A DNA stretch of 41,892 nucleotides, taken from NCBI GenBank assembly GCA_022823775.1, contig JAJEHI010000004.1, forward strand, positions 1 to 41,892, in the 5' to 3' direction. This document shows positions 41,869 to 41,892 of the stretch, piece by piece. The notes beneath the pieces are model-generated. The model did not search any database, was not told the origin of the DNA, and was given only the letters and a program-made list of their open reading frames with translations. The position numbers and the translations under genes are program-made. This stretch comes from Defluviicoccus sp. GTDB taxonomy: Bacteria > Pseudomonadota > Alphaproteobacteria > MPNO01. Position 1 is the first letter of the stretch. Each line of letters begins with the position of its first letter.

Positions 41869-41892
41869 GGGCCGCCTCGGCCTCGGCGATAT

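Noticed and set aside
41846..41892. Possible C-terminus of a convergent minus-strand gene reading IAEAEAALIAQAGR then stop
   Set aside because: The Ala/Glu-rich helix-like tail would overlap ubiA by 23 nt, similar to other convergent overlaps here, but only about 15 codons are visible, too few to support a gene call.

Overview
The window is about 42 kb of high-G+C DNA with dense, mostly operonic bacterial genes. It most likely comes from an alphaproteobacterium, possibly Rhodospirillales-like. The reasons are the order of the cytochrome oxidase cluster (ctaC-ctaD-cyoE-small ORF-ctaG-ctaE-DUF983-surf1), the GCS2-type (plant/alphaproteobacterial) glutamate-cysteine ligase next to rsmE and ubiA, and the strong G/C third-position bias. 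I can support 36 protein genes. I found no tRNA, rRNA, CRISPR array, transposase, integrase or recognisable transcription regulator.

Region 1 (1-9895) is catabolic. It holds a truncated TIM-barrel amidohydrolase, a minus-strand MmgE/PrpD plus thiamine-diphosphate enzyme pair, a divergent aldehyde dehydrogenase, a small membrane protein, an amidohydrolase-UbiD decarboxylase pair, and a luciferase-like flavin oxidoreductase. Region 2 (10023-17103) has a tightly coupled hyuA-hyuB-acyl-CoA dehydrogenase operon meeting a formylglycine-type sulfatase/phosphonate monoester hydrolase end to end.

Region 3 (17286-24955, all minus strand, transcribed from 24955 leftward) is the most interesting part. 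Eight genes, mostly with overlapping or touching starts and stops, encode a BadI/MenB-like C-C hydrolase, an AliA-like acyl-CoA ligase, a two-glutamate enoyl-CoA hydratase, an SDR, an acyl-CoA dehydrogenase, a 3-hydroxyacyl-CoA dehydrogenase, a separate second-half 3HCDH-like protein, and a CaiB/racemase-type enzyme. There is no thiolase. The set resembles the Rhodopseudomonas aliA-aliB-badK-badH-badI logic, in which a cyclic acyl-CoA is oxidised and its ring opened by hydrolysis. The substrate cannot be read from sequence.

Region 4 (25010-29271) is transport: a Kef/CPA2 antiporter divergent from an MFS carrier plus a concentrative nucleoside transporter. Region 5 (29260-41868) is core: an M32 carboxypeptidase following surf1, the complete aa3 oxidase structural and assembly cluster, divergent tldD, then gshA-rsmE and divergent ubiA.

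Four copies of a roughly 100-bp two-hairpin intergenic repeat lie at gene 3' ends in the window. Several divergent intergenic regions carry recognisable -10 elements, one of them overlapped by a perfect palindrome.
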